DNA of 9,405 nt from a bacterium (GTDB taxonomy: Bacteria > Krumholzibacteriota > Krumholzibacteriia > LZORAL124-64-63). Positions 5,818 to 9,405 of the stretch are shown in pieces. Location of the stretch: NCBI GenBank assembly GCA_030591105.1, contig JAUVBS010000052.1, forward strand, positions 1 to 9,405, written 5' to 3'. The notes beneath the pieces are model-generated. The model searched no databases. It was not told the origin of the DNA and saw nothing but the letters and a program-made list of their open reading frames with translations. Position numbers and translations under genes: made by a program. Numbering within the stretch: position 1 is the first letter of the stretch; each line of letters opens with the position of its first letter.

Positions 5818-7002
5818 TCACATGGCCGCAAAAACTCCTGCCGCACCCATACCGGTGCCGATGCACATGGTGACCATGGCGTACTTACCGCCGCGGCGTT
5901 TCAACTCGTGTAGCGCCGTCGCCGTCAACTTTGCCCCGGTGCAGCCGAGCGGATGACCCAGCGCGATGGCGCCGCCGTTGGCGTTCACGCGCTCGTCCTG
6001 CGGGTCGAGCTTCAAACCCTTGCACACCGCCAGACTCTGCGCCGCGAAGGCTTCGTTCAGTTCGATCACGTCCATCTGGTCGAGGGTCAGGCCGATGCGT
6101 TGTAGCAATTTCGGTACCGCTACGACCGGGCCGATTCCCATGATCTCCGGCGGTACACCGGCCGCGGCGTAGCCGAGCCAGCGTGCGATCGGCTCGACAC
6201 CGAGTTCCTTGGCTATCTCCGGGGTGCAGAGCAGTGTCGCGGCGCCACCGTCGCTCATCTGGCTGGAACTGCCTGCGGTCACGGTACCGCCCTGTTTGAA
6301 AGCGGGCCGCAACCTCGCCAGCGCCTCGATGGTGGTGTCGGCGCGCGGTCCGTCGTCGATCTTGAACTCGACCGCGACGGCGGTTGGTGCACCCTTCTTG
6401 TCCTTGCCCGGTAACTGGGCCATGACCGGGGTGATTTCGTCGACGAACTTGCCGTCCTTGATCGCGGCGATCGCCTTCATGTGGCTATGATAGGAAAACT
6501 CGTCCTGGGCTTCGCGGCTGATGTCGTCGCGCTCGGCCAGTCGTTCGGCGGTCAGGCCCATGGCCAGGAACGCTCCGGTACCCTCGGCCAGCAGCGTCGG
6601 GTTCGGTAGATAGCGGTGACCGCCGATGGGTACGACGCTCATGCTCTCTACGCCGCCGGCGATCACGACATCGCACTGGCCGGTCATGATCTGCATCGCA
6701 CCGATGTTGATCGTTTCTAGACCCGAGCTGCAGAAGCGATTGACGGTCATGCCGGTGACCGTGTCGGGTAGACCGGCCAGCAGCACGCTGTTTCGACCGA
6801 CATTCATACCCTGCTCGCCCTCGGGCATGGCGCAGCCCATGATCACGTCACCGACGCGGGCCGGGTCGAGTTTCGGTACGGCGGCCAGGACGTCCTTGAC
6901 GACGGCGGCGCCCAGGTCGTCCGGCCTCGTGTAACGTAGGGTGCCTTTCAAGGCCTTACCGACGGCGGTCCGCTTGGTAACGGCAACGACGACTTCTCTC
7001 AT
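5818..7002 (-). CDS. fadA: Acetyl-CoA acyltransferase (3-ketoacyl-CoA thiolase)
   Basis: This thiolase catalyses the last beta-oxidation step, cleaving 3-ketoacyl-CoA with CoA to acetyl-CoA and a shortened acyl-CoA. The 394-aa length is typical. All active-site motifs are visible: nucleophile Cys91 in NRFCSSGLE (88-96), NEAFA (316-320), His350 in [12 protein letters not shown] (347-358) and the second acid/base Cys380 in MCIGTGMG (379-386). GGVESMS (117-123) is also typical. No signal peptide is seen. The ATG at 7000-7002 has GAAGGGAG about 9 nt upstream. It starts 25 nt after the fadN stop and ends 58 nt before fadE, consistent with one transcript. The neighbours argue for degradative FadA rather than a biosynthetic acetoacetyl-CoA thiolase, though motif sequence alone does not separate them. 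Confidence 0.96.
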   Translation of the reverse strand: MREVVVAVTKRTAVGKALKGTLRYTRPDDLGAAVVKDVLAAVPKLDPARVGDVIMGCAMPEGEQGMNVGRNSVLLAGLPDTVTGMTVNRFCSSGLETINIGAMQIMTGQCDVVIAGGVESMSVVPIGGHRYLPNPTLLAEGTGAFLAMGLTAERLAERDDISREAQDEFSYHSHMKAIAAIKDGKFVDEITPVMAQLPGKDKKGAPTAVAVEFKIDDGPRADTTIEALARLRPAFKQGGTVTAGSSSQMSDGGAATLLCTPEIAKELGVEPIARWLGYAAAGVPPEIMGIGPVVAVPKLLQRIGLTLDQMDVIELNEAFAAQSLAVCKGLKLDPQDERVNANGGAIALGHPLGCTGAKLTATALHELKRRGGKYAMVTMCIGTGMGAAGVFAAM

Positions 7003-7027
7003 CTTTCTTCGCTCCCTTCTGACCGAC

Positions 7028-9405
7028 TTAGTTGCGCAGCGGCTTGCCGGTCTTCAGGATATGGTCCATGCGCTCGAGAGTCTTGCGTTCGCCCATCAGG
7101 CGCAAAAAACTCTCGCGCTCGAGGTCGAGCAGGTGCTGGGCCGTCACGGTCGTACCCGGTGGCACGTCGCCACCGCTGAGAATACGGCCTAGCTCGGTAC
7201 CGATCTTCGCGTCGTGCTCCGAGATGTAGCCCGCTTCCTGCATGTTGTAGAGGACCGAGCCGACCAACGCCCGACCAGCTGTACCCATCACCGGGATCGC
7301 CGACGATGGTGTCGGCGGTCCGAAGCCGCCGGCAGCCAGCGCCGCGGCCAGGTCCTTCGCATCGCGGGTGAGGTGGTCGCGGTTCATCGACCAGGTGTCG
7401 CCCGGTCGCAGGAAGCCGAGTTGCTGTGCCTCAGCGGCGCTGGTGGCTACCTTGACCATACCGATGCACTCGAAGGTGTCTTTCAGCGCGGGGTAGAGGT
7501 CCCGCTTGTCGGGCAGCAGGTCAACGTGACGCTCGTACAGCCGCAGGCAGCCGCCGCCGGCCGGGATCACGCCGGCGCCGAACTCGACCAGGCCGATGTA
7601 GGTTTCCGCACCGCAGCGGGTAGCGTTGCCGGCCATGGTGATTTCGCAGCCACCGCCCAGCGCCAAACCGGCCGGAGCGGTGACGACCGGGACGCCGCAC
7701 TGCTCGAGACGGTCGTTGGCTGTCTGGAAGGCGCGGACGATCATGTCGATCTCCTCCCAGTCGCCCTCCTGTGCCGACATCAACAGCAGCATCAGGTTGG
7801 CACCGACGGAGAAGTTATCGGCGTGGTTGGCCACCACCAGTGCTTGCCAGTTCTGTTCAGCCTCGCTGCAGGCGGTCATGATCATGTTGATGGAATCCTG
7901 GCCGATGGCGTTCATCTTCGAGTGGAACTCCAGGCCGAGGACGCCGTCGCCCAGATCGAGCAGACTCGCGCCGGGGTTCTGTTTGACCTCATTGCCGCCG
8001 CGGCGCAACAGCTCGAAGTCGTACTGCCGTTGGTCGACCGGCACCGCGGCGAAGGTGCCCGGTTCCGCGGTGGGGCTCAGTTTGCGGCCGTCTTCTTCCT
8101 TGTATAACGACTCAGCCCCGCTCTCATAGAGGGCGTCGATCCACGGCGGCAGCGGACGGTTTTCCTGCTTCAACCGTTCGTAGACCTTGCGAAAACCGAG
8201 GACGTCCCAGGTCTCGAAAGGCCCTTGTTCCCAGTTGAAACCCCAGCATACCGCGCGGTCGATGTCGGCCGCCTGGTCGCAGATCTCGCCGACCCGCATG
8301 GCGCTGTAACTGAACGATGCAGCGAGCATCTTCCAGAGCGCATCGGCGGCGCGGCCCTTGCCCCACACCAGTTGCCGCAATCTGGGCGAGAGGTCGTCGA
8401 TGGACTTGGCGGCGTCCACCTCGGGAAACTTCGCCTTCTGCTTGTCGCGGTACTCCAGCGTCTCCAGATCGAGCGTGAAGAACTGCTTCTTCGGCTTCTT
8501 GACCATCTTGTAGAAGCCGCCGCCACTCTTGCGTCCGAGCAACCCCTTCTCGACCATCTGGCGCAGATAGTCGGGCACCTTGAACACCTCGCGTGCCTCA
8601 TCGTCCGGGATCAACGGGTATATGTTATCGGCCACGTGCACGAACGTATCGAGACCGACCAGGTCGGCGAGCTTGAAGGTGGCCGTCTTGGGCCGGCCGA
8701 TGGCCGGGCCGGTCAGCGCATCGATCTCCTCGATGCTCATGTTCAGCTCGTTCATGAGCGCGACCGTAGCCATCATCGCGTGCACACCGACGCGGTTCGC
8801 TATGAAGTTCGGTGTGTCCTTCGCCAGTACGATCCCCTTGCCGAGCATGTCGCGCGCGTAGTCGGCGACATCAGCCAGGATCTGCGGATCGGTCTGCTCG
8901 GTCGGGATCAACTCGAAGAGCTTCATGTAGCGCGGTGGGTTGAAGAAGTGTGTACCTAGAAAACGCGGCTGCAGTTCGGGTGGTAAGACTGCCGACATCT
9001 CGGCGAGCGAGAGACCCGAGGTGTTGCTCGAAAATATCGCGCCCGAACCAATGTGCGGCGCGGCGCTCTCGAGCACGATCTTCTTGATGGCCATGTCCTC
9101 TTTGACCACCTCGATGACCCAGTCGGCTTCTTGGAGACGCGGTAAGTCGTCCTCGAAGTTGCCGGTCTCGATCAATCCGATCCGCTCGGCGTTGAACAGA
9201 GGCGACGGTTTGGTCTTGAGCATGGCAGCGACCGCATCGCGGGCGATGCGGTCGCGGACCGCCTTGTCTTGAAGTGTCTTGCCCGCACTCTGCTCCTTGT
9301 CGGTCAGCTCGCCCGGGACGATGTCCATGACTAGAGACGGTACGCCGGCGTTGGCGAAATGGGCAGCGATGGCGCTGCCCATCACGCCCGAGCCGAGCAC
9401 GGCGA
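7028..9405 (-). CDS. fadN: Bifunctional 3-hydroxyacyl-CoA dehydrogenase / enoyl-CoA hydratase, FadN type (N-terminus missing)
   Basis: This protein hydrates enoyl-CoA and oxidises the 3-hydroxyacyl-CoA with NAD+. The frame runs off the right edge. The first visible residues read AVLGSGVMGSAIA, the Rossmann GxGxxG loop, so only about ten residues are missing and the GTG at 9400 is an internal Val codon. Counting from that codon: NAD-binding domain 1-180, with SSNTSG (124-129) and the catalytic His151 in LGTHFFNPPRY; dehydrogenase C-terminal domains about 185-420; crotonase domain about 470-700. The last has NFSVGANL for the oxyanion hole, LALGGGCEI with the first Glu and GLVEFGAGVIPAGGG with the second, so both hydratase glutamates are present. 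Dehydrogenase-first order and about 800 aa match B. subtilis FadN (about 789 aa), the reverse of E. coli FadB. The stop TAA (7028-7030) is 25 nt before fadA. Confidence 0.95.
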   Translation of the reverse strand, partial: AVLGSGVMGSAIAAHFANAGVPSLVMDIVPGELTDKEQSAGKTLQDKAVRDRIARDAVAAMLKTKPSPLFNAERIGLIETGNFEDDLPRLQEADWVIEVVKEDMAIKKIVLESAAPHIGSGAIFSSNTSGLSLAEMSAVLPPELQPRFLGTHFFNPPRYMKLFELIPTEQTDPQILADVADYARDMLGKGIVLAKDTPNFIANRVGVHAMMATVALMNELNMSIEEIDALTGPAIGRPKTATFKLADLVGLDTFVHVADNIYPLIPDDEAREVFKVPDYLRQMVEKGLLGRKSGGGFYKMVKKPKKQFFTLDLETLEYRDKQKAKFPEVDAAKSIDDLSPRLRQLVWGKGRAADALWKMLAASFSYSAMRVGEICDQAADIDRAVCWGFNWEQGPFETWDVLGFRKVYERLKQENRPLPPWIDALYESGAESLYKEEDGRKLSPTAEPGTFAAVPVDQRQYDFELLRRGGNEVKQNPGASLLDLGDGVLGLEFHSKMNAIGQDSINMIMTACSEAEQNWQALVVANHADNFSVGANLMLLLMSAQEGDWEEIDMIVRAFQTANDRLEQCGVPVVTAPAGLALGGGCEITMAGNATRCGAETYIGLVEFGAGVIPAGGGCLRLYERHVDLLPDKRDLYPALKDTFECIGMVKVATSAAEAQQLGFLRPGDTWSMNRDHLTRDAKDLAAALAAGGFGPPTPSSAIPVMGTAGRALVGSVLYNMQEAGYISEHDAKIGTELGRILSGGDVPPGTTVTAQHLLDLERESFLRLMGERKTLERMDHILKTGKPLRN

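Noticed and set aside
5760..5846. Upstream extension of fadE giving 625 aa
   Set aside because: It would overlap the fadA stop and add a sequence unlike the family; the ATG at 5759 has a proper AGGGAG site.
7214..8107. Long plus-strand open frame (297 codons) opposite fadN
   Set aside because: It is fully antisense to a strongly conserved fadN crotonase region. Its translation has no recognisable motif and skewed H/V/D/Q composition, as expected from GC-rich codon bias on the other strand.
8225..8959. Plus-strand open frame (244 codons) opposite fadN
   Set aside because: It is antisense to conserved FadN dehydrogenase domains, without a ribosome site or recognisable domain.
1..9405. CRISPR arrays, tRNA or rRNA genes
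   Set aside because: No regularly spaced repeats, tRNA-like cloverleaf with CCA end or rRNA signature sequences were seen on either strand by reading.

Overview
The window is moderately GC-rich bacterial DNA with closely packed genes, well-formed Shine-Dalgarno sites and sigma70-like promoter boxes. It looks like a Gram-negative, heterotrophic, fatty-acid-oxidising bacterium. A Hanks-type Ser/Thr kinase fused to a TolB/PD40-like region is common in Acidobacteriota, Myxococcota, Planctomycetota and some environmental Gammaproteobacteria. The sequence alone does not fix the phylum.

Layout. (i) 1-1364, minus strand: the N-terminal 454 codons of a membrane-anchored Ser/Thr kinase whose 3' half lies outside the window. 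(ii) 1365-1604: a divergent promoter region with a candidate promoter for each flanking gene and a perfect palindrome between them. (iii) 1605-2600, plus strand: a tRNA-dihydrouridine synthase with an insertion. (iv) 2643-2960, minus strand and convergent with dus: a small, very basic helical protein with an N-terminal segment like the Rho-N/SAP fold. (v) 3107-3613, minus strand: an unrecognised multi-pass membrane protein of about 168 aa. (vi) 3576-3967: a non-coding, remodelled region. It holds a protein-like reading-frame remnant with no start codon and a 256-bp inverted-repeat element with two internal hairpins, whose edge sits one base past the fadE stop codon. (vii) 3969-9405, minus strand: a fatty-acid beta-oxidation operon in the order fadN, fadA, fadE, with fadN cut by the window edge.

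The three fad genes encode one full beta-oxidation turn. FadE oxidises acyl-CoA to enoyl-CoA. FadN hydrates this to 3-hydroxyacyl-CoA and oxidises it to 3-ketoacyl-CoA. FadA cleaves off acetyl-CoA. Gene order, domain order (dehydrogenase before hydratase in FadN) and protein lengths match the Bacillus-type fadNAE operon rather than the E. coli fadBA type.

I see no convincing new defence or biosynthetic system. The least explained structure is the inverted-repeat element at 3712-3967 and the gene remnant beside it.
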